From the NCBI RefSeq assembly GCF_021513215.1, contig NZ_CP090975.1, positions 179,501 through 243,500 on the forward strand: a stretch of DNA of 64,000 bases. Reading direction: 5' to 3'. Of this stretch, positions 1-8,844 are shown in pieces. The notes under the pieces were generated by a model that saw only the letters and a list, made by a program, of their open reading frames with translations, was not told the origin of the DNA and did no database searches. This DNA is from Suttonella sp. R2A3. Lineage in GTDB: Bacteria; Pseudomonadota; Gammaproteobacteria; Cardiobacteriales; Cardiobacteriaceae. The number at the start of each line of letters is the position of its first letter. Position 1 is the first letter of the stretch. The translations under genes and the position numbers were made by a program.

Positions 1-2
1 CA

Positions 3-356
3 GAGGCGAAAGCCGCGCAAGAACGCGCCCAGCGTGAAGCAGAAGTGGCGCGTCAAGAAGCTGAACAGGCGCGCCGTGAAGCGCAGGCAGCGTTTACCGC
101 AGTTAAGCGTAATGAACCGGTTAAAGTGAGTGACGATATTCAGCAAGCAACCCAGGTCCAAGGGGCGAAAACGATGGCTGGGGGGTTCCAAGAGCTCAAT
201 GGTATTCTTCGTCACAATGGTCGTTCGTCTTGTAGCGTTAACGGGCAAAATATTGAGGCCAGTTGGTGCGAATCGGTTTATCAAGAAAGCAGCGGTAAAA
301 ACTGTAACGTGATTTTGACCCCGTCAGGATTAGTCGTCAGCTTCTTGTGTGACTAA
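3..356 (+). CDS. C-terminal part of an unknown protein with an Ala/Glu/Arg-rich helix (5' end outside window)
   Basis: The reading frame is open from the first complete codon at base 3, so the start lies upstream of the window. The visible N-terminal part (about 40 residues) is a charged Ala/Glu/Gln/Arg helix likely to form a coiled coil. A compact C-terminal part of about 75 residues follows, with four cysteines (in SSCSV, SWCES, KNCNV and the final FLCD). Cys-rich short beta domains of this kind occur in periplasmic or envelope proteins, but that is inference. I do not recognise the family. A 222-nt gap separates it from trpB, so it is probably the last gene of its unit. Confidence 0.6.
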   Translation, partial: EAKAAQERAQREAEVARQEAEQARREAQAAFTAVKRNEPVKVSDDIQQATQVQGAKTMAGGFQELNGILRHNGRSSCSVNGQNIEASWCESVYQESSGKNCNVILTPSGLVVSFLCD

Positions 357-401
357 GCAAGGCGCTTGCCTATCGAATATATGGAGTAGCTGAGATATAC
401 C

Positions 402-429
402 TTTTAGGTTGCCTCGGCTAATCCTAAAA
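402..429. promoter_or_regulatory. Inverted repeat upstream of trpB; rest of the 357-578 gap
   Basis: A 7-bp perfect inverted repeat (TTTTAGG at 402-408, CCTAAAA at 423-429) with a 14-nt loop lies in the gap between the partial gene and trpB. No T-run follows on the plus strand, so it is not a convincing terminator; it could be a weak hairpin or an operator. A TTAAAAT stretch at about 557-563 could serve as a -10 for trpB, but I see no good -35. I see no trp leader peptide in the gap. Confidence 0.25.
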
Positions 430-578
430 TGGTTGTTTCTGCTCGGTGTTAGCGAACTCAGCGGTAAGTAAGTGGTGATTGCCTGTAGCGGGCTTACGAA
501 CAATAACTTTACGATTAACGGATGGATAACACATCCACAAAACACACAAGGCTCTGTTAAAATACAGCGTTTGTAGCA

Positions 579-1802
579 ATGATTAAACCAGCATTTATGC
601 CCAATCAAACCCAATTTCCCGATGCACGTGGCTACTTTGGTCGCTATGGTGGCCAATTTGTCGCAGAAACCTTAATGCAGGCTGTATTGGAATTACAGCA
701 AGCCTATGAGCAGGCCAAGAATGAACCGGAATTCTGGCAGCAATATCGTCAGGAATTACGCGATTATGTTGGCCGTCCTTCACCGCTGTATTTTGCCGAA
801 CGTCTAACCCAAGCTGCTGGTGGCGCGCAAATTTGGTTAAAACGCGAAGACCTTAATCATACTGGCGCGCATAAAGTGAATAACACCATTGGCCAGGCCT
901 TACTCGCGCAACGCTTAGGCAAGCCGCGGGTAATTGCTGAAACCGGTGCGGGGCAGCATGGGGTGGCTACGGCAACTGTGGCTGCACGTCTGGGGCTAGA
1001 ATGCGTGGTGTACATGGGCGCTGATGATATAGCGCGCCAGGCGCCTAACGTCTATCGCATGAAGTTATTGGGCGCTAAGGTGGTTTCTGTCACCTCAGGA
1101 TCACGCACTTTAAAAGATGCGATGAACGAAGCGTTGCGTGATTGGGTGGCCAACGTTGATGACACGTTTTATATCATCGGTACCGTTGCCGGCCCGCACC
1201 CTTATCCGATGTTGGTGCGCGATTTTCAGAAAGTGATTGGTGAGGAAGTACGCGCCCAAGCACACGATCAATTTGGCGCGCTGCCCGATGCCTTAGTGGC
1301 TTGTGTGGGCGGTGGCTCGAATGCGATAGGGCTGTTTTATCCTTTTTATGAGGATGATGTGGCGCTTTATGGCGTTGAAGCCGGTGGACATGGTTTGGCC
1401 AGTGGTGAACATGCCGCACCTTTATCCGATGCACATACTCCGGTTGGCGTGCTTCATGGTAATCGAACGTATGTGATGAGCGATCGAGATGGACAAATTT
1501 CTGCAACCCATTCGATTTCAGCCGGCCTCGATTATCCTGGGGTTGGTCCTGAGCATGCCTGGTTAAAAGACAGTGAACGGGCGCGTTATGTCGCAGTTGA
1601 TGATCAGCAGGCGATGGACGGCTTTCATCAGCTCTGTCGCTTAGAAGGGATTATTCCTGCGTTGGAAAGTTCCCATGCGGTGGCTTATGCCATGGAACTT
1701 GCGAAAACCATGGATAAAGACCAGCGGATTGTGGTCAATCTCTCTGGCCGTGGCGATAAAGATATTAATACCGTCGCGCAGTTAGACGGCATCGAGTTGT
1801 GA
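579..1802 (+). CDS. trpB: Tryptophan synthase beta chain
   Basis: Catalyses the PLP-dependent condensation of indole with L-serine, the last step of tryptophan synthesis, in an alpha2-beta2 complex with TrpA. At 407 residues it is close to the usual length. The N-terminal motif [15 protein letters not shown], the PLP-lysine motif HTGAHKVNN (Lys99) and the phosphate-binding GGGSNAIG (244-251) are all present. The start at 579 lacks a clear Shine-Dalgarno; an in-frame ATG at 597 (MPNQTQF) is an equally possible start. trpA follows after 6 nt, so the two are co-transcribed. trpF is not upstream, unlike in many relatives. Confidence 0.97.
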   Translation: MIKPAFMPNQTQFPDARGYFGRYGGQFVAETLMQAVLELQQAYEQAKNEPEFWQQYRQELRDYVGRPSPLYFAERLTQAAGGAQIWLKREDLNHTGAHKVNNTIGQALLAQRLGKPRVIAETGAGQHGVATATVAARLGLECVVYMGADDIARQAPNVYRMKLLGAKVVSVTSGSRTLKDAMNEALRDWVANVDDTFYIIGTVAGPHPYPMLVRDFQKVIGEEVRAQAHDQFGALPDALVACVGGGSNAIGLFYPFYEDDVALYGVEAGGHGLASGEHAAPLSDAHTPVGVLHGNRTYVMSDRDGQISATHSISAGLDYPGVGPEHAWLKDSERARYVAVDDQQAMDGFHQLCRLEGIIPALESSHAVAYAMELAKTMDKDQRIVVNLSGRGDKDINTVAQLDGIEL

Positions 1803-1808
1803 GGCCCT

Positions 1809-2612
1809 ATGCAACGAATTGAACAACGATTTTCTGATCTACGTCATGCCGGACGTAAGGCGCTTATTCCTTACATTAGCGCTGGTGATCCGGATCCTGA
1901 TCAAACGGTTTCGGTGATGCACGCTTTAGTGGCCTCTGGTGCGGATGTGCTGGAACTCGGGATTCCCTTTTCTGATCCGGCCGCTGATGGCGAGACGATT
2001 CAGCTCGCTAATGAACGCGCGCTAGCTCGTGGGGTGGGCTTTTCTGATGTGTTGGCGATGATTGGTGAATTTCGCGGCAAAGATCAAGAGACGCCGGTTG
2101 TGGTGATGGGCTATCTCAACAGTTTTGAACGTCATGGATTTGCTGAGGCCACCCAGCAGTTAGCTAATGCCGGTGTTGATGCGGTAATTTTGGTAGATTG
2201 TCCGGTTGAGGCACTACCAGATTACCGTGATGCGTTAAGCAATAGTGGTTTGCTGCCGATTTTACTGGTTGCACCAACCACTAAACCGCAACGTCTGGCG
2301 ATGATTACCCGTGAAGCGCGTGGTTTTATTTATTATGTGTCGCTGCGTGGGGTAACCGGAAAACAGCAGGCTCAGGCGCAGGCGATAGCGCCTGCTTTAG
2401 CAGAACTTAAAACACAAACTGATTTACCGGTGTGTGTAGGATTTGGGATTCGTGATAGTGAAACCGCCCATGCAATGGCTGAGATTGCCGATGGGGTGGT
2501 GATTGGTAGTGCGTTAGTAAGTGCGCTTAATGATGCCGCAGAACGTAACTCGAATCTGGCTGATGCGGCAAGCGAATTTCTCACCCCGATTCGGGCAGCG
2601 ATGGATCAATAA
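1809..2612 (+). CDS. trpA: Tryptophan synthase alpha chain
   Basis: Cleaves indole-3-glycerol phosphate to indole, which is channelled to TrpB. A TIM barrel of 267 residues, matching the family. The catalytic Glu49 (in LELGIPFSDP) and Asp60 (in PAADGETIQ) sit at the same numbers as in the E. coli enzyme. The phosphate-binding region near GFGIRDSETA is also present. It lies 6 nt after trpB and 28 nt before accD. Confidence 0.97.
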   Translation: MQRIEQRFSDLRHAGRKALIPYISAGDPDPDQTVSVMHALVASGADVLELGIPFSDPAADGETIQLANERALARGVGFSDVLAMIGEFRGKDQETPVVVMGYLNSFERHGFAEATQQLANAGVDAVILVDCPVEALPDYRDALSNSGLLPILLVAPTTKPQRLAMITREARGFIYYVSLRGVTGKQQAQAQAIAPALAELKTQTDLPVCVGFGIRDSETAHAMAEIADGVVIGSALVSALNDAAERNSNLADAASEFLTPIRAAMDQ

Positions 2613-2640
2613 CTGGATGATAAAAGAATAAGGAGTAACG

Positions 2641-3633
2641 ATGAGTTGGTTTGATAGTTTAATGCCGTCGCGCATTAAGACCAAAAACAAGAATCAGCAA
2701 GTACCTGATGGATTGTGGAAGCAATGCGGGGCGTGTAATGAAGTGCTTTATGCACAAGATTTAGCGTTTAATCAGCAAGTTTGCCCAAAATGTAATCACC
2801 ACATGCGTATTAGTGCGCGTGAGCGGCTGCAGTTACTGTTTGATAAAGACAGTAAATCCAGTGAAATTGGCAACAATCTACGCCCAAATGACTTTTTAAA
2901 ATTTAAAGACAGTAAGCGCTATAAAGACCGTATTAGCCAAGCGCAGAAACGCAGTGGGGAAAGCGAGGCAATCATCGCTATGGCGGGTGAGCTCTATGGC
3001 AAGCCACTAACCGCTGCTGCCTTTGAGTTTGAATATATGGCTGGCTCGATGGGTTCTGTGGTCGGGGAGCGCTTCGCTTTAGCGGTCGATCATGCGATTG
3101 CCAATCAAACCCCATTTGTGTGTTTTGCCGCCAGTGGTGGCGCACGGATGCAAGAAGGGCTAACTTCATTGATGCAAATGGCGAAAACCAGTGCGATGCT
3201 GACTCAGCTGCGAGAGGCGGGATTGCCGTTTATCTCAGTGCTTACGGACCCGACGATGGGCGGTGTTTCAGCGTCTTTTGCGATGCTCGGCGATATTATT
3301 ATCGCTGAACCGGGTGCGTTGATTGGTTTTGCCGGACCACGCGTCATTGAACAAACGGTGCGCGAGACGCTACCAGAAGGGTTTCAGCGCAGTGAATTTC
3401 TGATGGATAAGGGTGCGATCGATATGATTGTCGATCGTCGACAGATGCGTGATGAATTAGCCGCTTTATTGGCCTTATTGTTAAAACAATCTGAACGCGT
3501 TATCGCAACTGAAGAAGCGTCTTTGGGCGATGAGGACCAAGTCAGCAAAGAAGTCGCTATTGAAGGTGAGTTAGTCGATGAGAATGAAGCAGCTTCATCT
3601 TCTGAGGATTCACCGCAGGCTAAAAACGATTGA
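2641..3633 (+). CDS. accD: Acetyl-CoA carboxylase carboxyltransferase subunit beta
   Basis: Beta subunit of the carboxyltransferase that makes malonyl-CoA with AccA. The N-terminal zinc ribbon has four cysteines (Cys29, Cys32, Cys48, Cys51) and is followed by the crotonase-like carboxyltransferase fold with [13 protein letters not shown] strong Shine-Dalgarno (AAGGAG at 2630-2635) fixes the start. At 330 residues it is longer than the roughly 300-residue family norm because of an acidic, Ser/Glu/Asp-rich tail of about 35 residues at the C-terminus. Its stop overlaps the folC start. Confidence 0.97.
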   Translation: MSWFDSLMPSRIKTKNKNQQVPDGLWKQCGACNEVLYAQDLAFNQQVCPKCNHHMRISARERLQLLFDKDSKSSEIGNNLRPNDFLKFKDSKRYKDRISQAQKRSGESEAIIAMAGELYGKPLTAAAFEFEYMAGSMGSVVGERFALAVDHAIANQTPFVCFAASGGARMQEGLTSLMQMAKTSAMLTQLREAGLPFISVLTDPTMGGVSASFAMLGDIIIAEPGALIGFAGPRVIEQTVRETLPEGFQRSEFLMDKGAIDMIVDRRQMRDELAALLALLLKQSERVIATEEASLGDEDQVSKEVAIEGELVDENEAASSSEDSPQAKND

Positions 3634-4934
3634 GTAACGCATTAGAACAAGCTCAGCGTATGCGTGCGTCTTGGCAGCTATCACAGTGGCTGGATTGGCA
3701 AGAATCCTTACACCCTAAAGCATGGGATTTAGGGCTCGCACGGATTAGCGAAGTGTGGCAACGTCTCGATTGTGGACGTATTGCTGAACGGGTATTAATT
3801 GTCGCTGGAACCAACGGTAAGGGCTCAACCGTGCGTTGGACAGAAGCAATAGCCCTGGCACATGGTATCAAGGTCGCGACATTTACCTCACCCCATGTAC
3901 AAGACTATCGCGAGCGTATTCGTTTTGATGGTGCGTTGGTCGATGAAGCTACATTGTGTGATGCTTTTCAGGTGATTGACCGAGCGCGTGGCGAGATTAG
4001 TCTGACCTATTTTGAGTGGTCCGCCTTAGCGGCCTTTTATTTGATGGCTAATGCGTCTTTAGCGTTAGCTATTTTAGAAGTCGGTCTTGGGGGGCGTCTG
4101 GATGCGACAAACATCATCGATGCAGATGCTGCGATTATCACGCGTATTGGCCTTGATCATCAAGATTGGCTTGGTGATGATGTTGAAACGATTGCCCGTG
4201 AAAAAGCTGGCGTTCTGCGTCGTGGACAGCTGCTTGCTTTGCCGGTTGAACGCCCACCACAGGCTGTGCTTGAACAGGCATCAGATTTGGCGATCACACC
4301 ATGGCGCTTACATGAAGAACTGTCGGTCTCGATTGATGGTGATGATTGGACGGTTGCGGTTCCTGGCTATCAGGCACAGTTGCCATTGCCGAAGCTTTTG
4401 CCCGGCAAGCATCAATGCGCACATATTGCGGCTGTGTTATCGATCTTGGCGCAATGGTTTGTTTTAGATGTGCACAAGCTTGCGGCTGTGATGCGCGAGA
4501 CTGCACTGATTGGGCGGTTAACTAAGAAAAAGCTTCATCATACGGCTGACATTCTTTTTGATGTGGCTCATAATGCTGATAGTGCAGAAATACTAGCAGC
4601 GTTTTTACGCGAACAGCGGCGACATTATCAGCGCGTCCATGTCATTTGTGGTATGTTGCGCGATAAAGACCATCAGGCCGTATTTGGGCTGTTAGCACCG
4701 GTCGTTGACTCGTGGTCATTGTGTCGCTTAAGCGGCCCACGGGCGAGCCATATGGACGATTTTTATCAAGCCGCATTATCGGCTGGCATTGATGAGCAAA
4801 TTATCCATCAATATGATGATTGTCCAAGTGCGAAAAAGGGTATGGACGAACAAGCCTCAGCCGACGATTTGGTTGTGGTGATGGGGTCATTTATTACGGT
4901 AGGTGAATTATTGCATGAATGGGATAAGCAATGA
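3630..4934 (+). CDS. folC: Bifunctional dihydrofolate synthase / folylpolyglutamate synthase
   Basis: Adds glutamate to dihydropteroate and to folates, using ATP. The Mur-ligase-type P-loop GTNGKGST is at residues 60-67, [13 protein letters not shown] follows, and FDVAHNADS marks the C-terminal ligase domain. The start is a TTG overlapping the accD stop (TTGA), suggesting translational coupling; an in-frame ATG at 3660 (MRASWQ) is an alternative. Length 434 residues, normal. The accD-folC-SPOR-cvpA order is conserved in many Gammaproteobacteria. Confidence 0.95.
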   Translation: MSNALEQAQRMRASWQLSQWLDWQESLHPKAWDLGLARISEVWQRLDCGRIAERVLIVAGTNGKGSTVRWTEAIALAHGIKVATFTSPHVQDYRERIRFDGALVDEATLCDAFQVIDRARGEISLTYFEWSALAAFYLMANASLALAILEVGLGGRLDATNIIDADAAIITRIGLDHQDWLGDDVETIAREKAGVLRRGQLLALPVERPPQAVLEQASDLAITPWRLHEELSVSIDGDDWTVAVPGYQAQLPLPKLLPGKHQCAHIAAVLSILAQWFVLDVHKLAAVMRETALIGRLTKKKLHHTADILFDVAHNADSAEILAAFLREQRRHYQRVHVICGMLRDKDHQAVFGLLAPVVDSWSLCRLSGPRASHMDDFYQAALSAGIDEQIIHQYDDCPSAKKGMDEQASADDLVVVMGSFITVGELLHEWDKQ

Positions 4935-5536
4935 ATAAATGGATATATCGATTAATTGGTGTACTGGTGCTTGCATTAGTCGCCTTATTATTTTTAGATT
5001 TCTGGTTGAAACCGAAAGTACCTGAAGCGATAGAAAATGAGATCGGTATGGAAGTGGTTGATGGCGAAGGCCAACCGATTCCACAACGTGATCCGAGTGA
5101 AGGCAATGAAGGCTTAAGTTTATTGTCATTAGAATCAGATGATAACACCCAAGGCAATGTGGCGGCTAATGGAGGCACGCCACCAGCTCACACAACGACC
5201 AATCAATCAAATAATACACCTGCCGAAACACCGGCTGAGCCTGAGATGAGCCTCACCTCTTTAGAGGATGATGTACCGGTACCGGTATTGAGTAATCCAG
5301 ACTCAACCAGGGCCAATGCTTGGCTACAAGCGGGGAGTTTTGGTAGTCGTGAGAATGCCGATAACCGTGCGGTATTGTTGCGTGGGCAAGGTTTATCGAC
5401 CGATATTGAACAGGCAAACGTCAATGGAAAAACCTATTATCGGGTTTATGTTGGACCGCTGCAACGCAGTGCTGTTGATCAAACACTCGGACAGTTGCAA
5501 GGATTGAATATTGAGGCTCGGGAAGTGAGTCGTTAA
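4931..5536 (+). CDS. DedD-like SPOR-domain cell-division protein
   Basis: A bitopic inner-membrane protein: a short cytoplasmic N-terminus, one membrane segment (about residues 5-26), a Pro/Thr/Glu/Asn-rich periplasmic linker (30-125) and a C-terminal SPOR domain (about 129-200, from AWLQAGSFGSRENA to the VYVGPL motif). SPOR domains bind denuded septal peptidoglycan. Position between folC and cvpA matches dedD in E. coli. The ATG overlaps the folC stop by 4 nt (ATGA). Confidence 0.88.
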   Translation: MNKWIYRLIGVLVLALVALLFLDFWLKPKVPEAIENEIGMEVVDGEGQPIPQRDPSEGNEGLSLLSLESDDNTQGNVAANGGTPPAHTTTNQSNNTPAETPAEPEMSLTSLEDDVPVPVLSNPDSTRANAWLQAGSFGSRENADNRAVLLRGQGLSTDIEQANVNGKTYYRVYVGPLQRSAVDQTLGQLQGLNIEAREVSR

Positions 5537-5545
5537 GGAACAGTT

Positions 5546-6403
5546 ATGGAAACGCTTAATTATTTAGATGCCGCCCTCGGTGCAATCGTTATTATTTCAG
5601 CGCTGGTCGGTTTAGCGCGTGGCTTACTTAAAGAAGTTTTATCGTTAGTTGCTTGGGCTGCTGCGGCTTATATCGCCTTTTTGTTTGCCGAAATGATCGC
5701 TGAAAAATACATTGTTAAATTTATCAATGACCCGTTAATCAGTTATTTGGCCGCTTTTGGCTTGTTATTTTTGTGTACCTTGTTTGCGATTGGGCTGATT
5801 AATTTAATCATTACCCAGTTGTTGAGCCGTACCGGCATGGGTGGCTTTGACCGCTTTTTAGGGATGCTCTTTGGCTTAGCGCGTGGCGCGATTATAGGTG
5901 CATTAGCTGTATTTGTGTTGGGTTTAACACCAGCGGTTAATCAAAGCTGGTGGCAAACATCAGTGCTTCAGCCTGGGTTCTCATCACTTGCTGATTGGGG
6001 ACGTCAAAAATTGCCCGATGAAGTGCGCAGCCTATTGGGCCGCTATACCGGTGAAGAAGGTGACTTGCCCGGTCAGGCGGTGTTACAGCTTGAACGTAAT
6101 GCGATCATCAACGCTGAGGGCGAACAAGCAACTCGGCCGGAAACGATGGTCGAAGGTGAGGCACGTAACGCAATTAGCGAAATGAGTGAGAATGAACCAG
6201 CGATTCAATTAGAATCGTATGATCCTGAGCAGAATAATGTAACAGCAGTGCCACAACCCACAGCACCTGCCGAGCCGGCAGTACAAAATGCTGTGCATCA
6301 GTCACCGCAGACAAACTCAGAAAGTAGCGCCAGCTCATCGGCAAACGAACCTTCGATTGAAACCCCAGAGCCGCCTGCATTAATCTTGGAGTCCATACAG
6401 TAA
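5546..6403 (+). CDS. cvpA: CvpA family membrane protein with long C-terminal extension
   Basis: The N-terminal 165 residues match CvpA (colicin V production protein): about four membrane helices, starting LDAALGAIVIISALVGLARGLLKE, and the Gly/Phe-rich MGGFDRFLGMLFGLARG. The usual family length is about 160-190; here roughly 120 more residues follow. The last part is low-complexity (Pro, Ala, Glu, Ser, Asn) and presumably disordered. AAGGAA at 5536-5541 serves as ribosome binding site. purF, which normally follows cvpA, is missing; metZ starts 2 nt after the stop. Confidence 0.88.
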   Translation: METLNYLDAALGAIVIISALVGLARGLLKEVLSLVAWAAAAYIAFLFAEMIAEKYIVKFINDPLISYLAAFGLLFLCTLFAIGLINLIITQLLSRTGMGGFDRFLGMLFGLARGAIIGALAVFVLGLTPAVNQSWWQTSVLQPGFSSLADWGRQKLPDEVRSLLGRYTGEEGDLPGQAVLQLERNAIINAEGEQATRPETMVEGEARNAISEMSENEPAIQLESYDPEQNNVTAVPQPTAPAEPAVQNAVHQSPQTNSESSASSSANEPSIETPEPPALILESIQ

Positions 6404-6405
6404 CG

Positions 6406-7587
6406 ATGTCTGATAAAGCCTTCTCAACCCGCGCCATTCGTGAGCATTGGTGGCAATCTTCAGCCAATGAGCATTCACAGGCGTTATTTTTAACGTCTTC
6501 TTACACGTTTAATAGCGCCGAAGAAGCGGCTGATGTGTTTGCTGAACGTAAGAAAGCGTTCAGCTATAGCCGTTTTGGTAATCCGACGGTTGCGATGTTT
6601 GAAGAGCGCTTAAATCATTTGGAAGGTGGTGCGCGCTGTGTGGCGGCTTCAACCGGGATGAGCGCGATCACTGCATTGTGTATGGCTTTTCTAGAGCAAG
6701 GCGATCATGTGGTGTGCGCGCGCAATTGCTTTGGCTCGACCTTGGTATTATTCCGGCAAATTATCGCCAAATTTGGTGTGAGCGTGAGTATTGTCGATCT
6801 CAATGATCTTGAGCAATGGCGTGAGGCGTGTACAGCAAAAACCAAGTTGCTGTTCGTTGAAACACCAGCGAACCCTTTATTGGATATTGCTGATTTGGAT
6901 GCGTTGGCTGAGATTGCGCGTGATAGTGGCGCTAAACTTGTGGTGGATAATTGCTTTGCCACGCCTTATTTGCAGCGACCGATTGAGCATGGCGCGGATA
7001 TCGTGATTCACTCAGCGACCAAGTACATTGACGGTCAAGGTCGAGCAATGGGTGGCGCGCTTATCTGTCGGGATGCAGAAGATGGGGACATGCTTTATCG
7101 CCTGTTGCGCACGATTGGGACAACGATGAGTGCGTTTGATGCGTGGATTTTTCTTAAAAGTTTGGAAACGCTAGCGTTGCGTATGCGCTGTCATAGCGAA
7201 AATGCACTGTACGTGGCTCAATGGCTGGTTAAACAACCAGGGATTGAACGCGTGTATTATCCAGGGCTGGAAAATCACCCACAACACGCGCTGGCAAAAC
7301 GTTATATGCCGGAGGGTTTTGGCGGTATGGTGAGCTTTGATGTTCGTGGTGGACAAAAAGCAGCATGGGCGCTCATTGATCGTTGTGACTGGTTGAGTAT
7401 CTCGGGCAATCTCGGTGACGCGCGCACCATCATTACCCACCCGGATACAACCACCCATGCGCGTGTCTCAGATGAAGATAAAGCGAAAATGGGGATCAGT
7501 GGCGCAACGATTCGTTTATCTGTGGGCTTGGAAGACGCCCAAGATATTTGCCAGGATTTAGCAAAAGGTTTTCCAAGCGCCAGCTAA
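6406..7587 (+). CDS. metZ: O-succinylhomoserine sulfhydrylase
   Basis: A Cys/Met-metabolism PLP enzyme that makes homocysteine directly from O-succinylhomoserine and sulfide. Seen: YSRFGNPTVAMFEERL (53-70), VETPANPLLDI (151-161), and the PLP-lysine motif HSATKYIDGQGR (Lys206), followed by MGGALI. The IDGQGR variant and the placement after cvpA point to MetZ rather than MetB or MetC. 393 residues, normal. It ends 2 bp from the convergent ccmB, with no obvious terminator. Confidence 0.92.
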   Translation: MSDKAFSTRAIREHWWQSSANEHSQALFLTSSYTFNSAEEAADVFAERKKAFSYSRFGNPTVAMFEERLNHLEGGARCVAASTGMSAITALCMAFLEQGDHVVCARNCFGSTLVLFRQIIAKFGVSVSIVDLNDLEQWREACTAKTKLLFVETPANPLLDIADLDALAEIARDSGAKLVVDNCFATPYLQRPIEHGADIVIHSATKYIDGQGRAMGGALICRDAEDGDMLYRLLRTIGTTMSAFDAWIFLKSLETLALRMRCHSENALYVAQWLVKQPGIERVYYPGLENHPQHALAKRYMPEGFGGMVSFDVRGGQKAAWALIDRCDWLSISGNLGDARTIITHPDTTTHARVSDEDKAKMGISGATIRLSVGLEDAQDICQDLAKGFPSAS

Positions 7588-7589
7588 GC

Positions 7590-8249
7590 TTATAAATTCT
7601 GTGTTTTTAGCGCGAGCGTGGCAAATGGGATCATTACCAGTGCTGCAAATAACGCGAATGCCCCGAGTAGCGCGAATAAGCCCATAAATGGCAGGCCAAT
7701 CGTGATGCTGTTAGCTGCACTGACGCCTAAAATGAGTACCGGTATATATAACGGCACAACGATTAAAAACAATAAAAAAGTACTTTGCGCCTGACTGACG
7801 GTCAAAGCCGCACCAAGCATCGCGATCAGTAATAAACTCAAACTACCAAGGGCGATCAGTGCGCCAAGTGCGGGCAGCGTGTCCACTTTGATATGCAGTA
7901 GCATCGCCATAAGCGGTAAACATAGGAGCAGTGGCAGGGTGAAGCGCAGCCAGGCAGCGATGAGCTTCGCCAGCGGCAGTAACCATAAATCTTCCAAGTG
8001 TACGCGGTCCTGGCTTAGCGTACCATCATGATAATCTTCATAAAAAAGCTGTTCTCCAGCGAGCAGAGCAGCCAATAATAGCGCCAACCATAATGCGGCT
8101 GGGGCACTTGCGCGTAAGGTTGCTTCATCAATGCCAAGAGCTATTGGGAACAAACACAGGGTTAATATAAAAAACAATAACGGCTGTAAAAGACGTTGTG
8201 GATTACGCCAAGCGGTGTGTAATTCTCGTTGGATAAGCAGTTTAAGCAT
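7590..8249 (-). CDS. ccmB: Haem exporter ABC permease CcmB
   Basis: Membrane subunit of the CcmAB ATPase, which releases holo-CcmE from CcmC during cytochrome c maturation. 219 residues with about six hydrophobic segments; the N-terminus LIQRELHTAWRNPQRLLQPLLFF is typical. It overlaps ccmA by 8 nt and is the last gene of the operon. In most Gammaproteobacteria ccmA and ccmB open the operon; here they close it. Confidence 0.93.
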   Translation of the reverse strand: MLKLLIQRELHTAWRNPQRLLQPLLFFILTLCLFPIALGIDEATLRASAPAALWLALLLAALLAGEQLFYEDYHDGTLSQDRVHLEDLWLLPLAKLIAAWLRFTLPLLLCLPLMAMLLHIKVDTLPALGALIALGSLSLLLIAMLGAALTVSQAQSTFLLFLIVVPLYIPVLILGVSAANSITIGLPFMGLFALLGAFALFAALVMIPFATLALKTQNL

Positions 8250-8844
8250 AATCGGATAGTGAATACGTATTAAGCGTGTGTGAGGGGATATAAAATGGCT
8301 GGTGTGAGGTGATGATCAGTCCACCGCCGTTATCGCAGTGTTCAGCGCAGCGTTCAGCCAAGCGTTTAACCCCGTGGGTATCTAACGCGGTCAGCGGCTC
8401 ATCAAGCAGCCATAACGGCGGGGTGTTGAGCCAAAGCCGGGCGAGTTGGCAGCGGCGTTGTTGGCCGGCTGATAAAAACCGCGTCTGACGATCGCGTTGC
8501 TTAAGCAGCCCAACTTGCTCAATAGCCTCTTCAACCTGATTGTGTAATTGAGGGTGGGTCATTTGATGATAGAGTCGGGCAGCAAGCTGTAAATTCTCTT
8601 TCACGCTCAACCCAGCTTTAACCCCCGGGCGATGGCCGAGATACAATAAATTGCTATGACGCTCGATATGACCACCATGAACGGTAAATAATCCGGCAAG
8701 CGCTTGCAGTAATGTGGTTTTGCCACTGCCGTTATCCCCGGTTAAATGGATCGCTTCACCACGGGCAACACGGATACTGATATGGCGCAGGATAGGGGTG
8801 TGTCCGCGCATTAGGGTCAGGTTGTCGGCAGTGATCAAACTCAT
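8242..8844 (-). CDS. ccmA: Haem exporter ABC ATPase CcmA
   Basis: Cytoplasmic ATPase subunit of CcmAB. Walker A is GDNGSGKT (36-43), the ABC signature is LSAGQQRRCQLARL, and Walker B is LWLLDEPLTALD. 200 residues, as usual for CcmA. The start overlaps the ccmI stop by 4 nt. Confidence 0.95.
   Translation of the reverse strand: MSLITADNLTLMRGHTPILRHISIRVARGEAIHLTGDNGSGKTTLLQALAGLFTVHGGHIERHSNLLYLGHRPGVKAGLSVKENLQLAARLYHQMTHPQLHNQVEEAIEQVGLLKQRDRQTRFLSAGQQRRCQLARLWLNTPPLWLLDEPLTALDTHGVKRLAERCAEHCDNGGGLIITSHQPFYIPSHTLNTYSLSDYA

Noticed and set aside
357-578. trp attenuator or leader peptide before trpB
   Set aside because: No short ORF with adjacent Trp codons and no terminator/antiterminator pair were found.
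1174-1506. Antisense open frame of 110 codons within trpB
   Set aside because: It lies wholly inside a conserved gene, is His/Arg-rich as expected of a shadow frame, and has no ribosome binding site.
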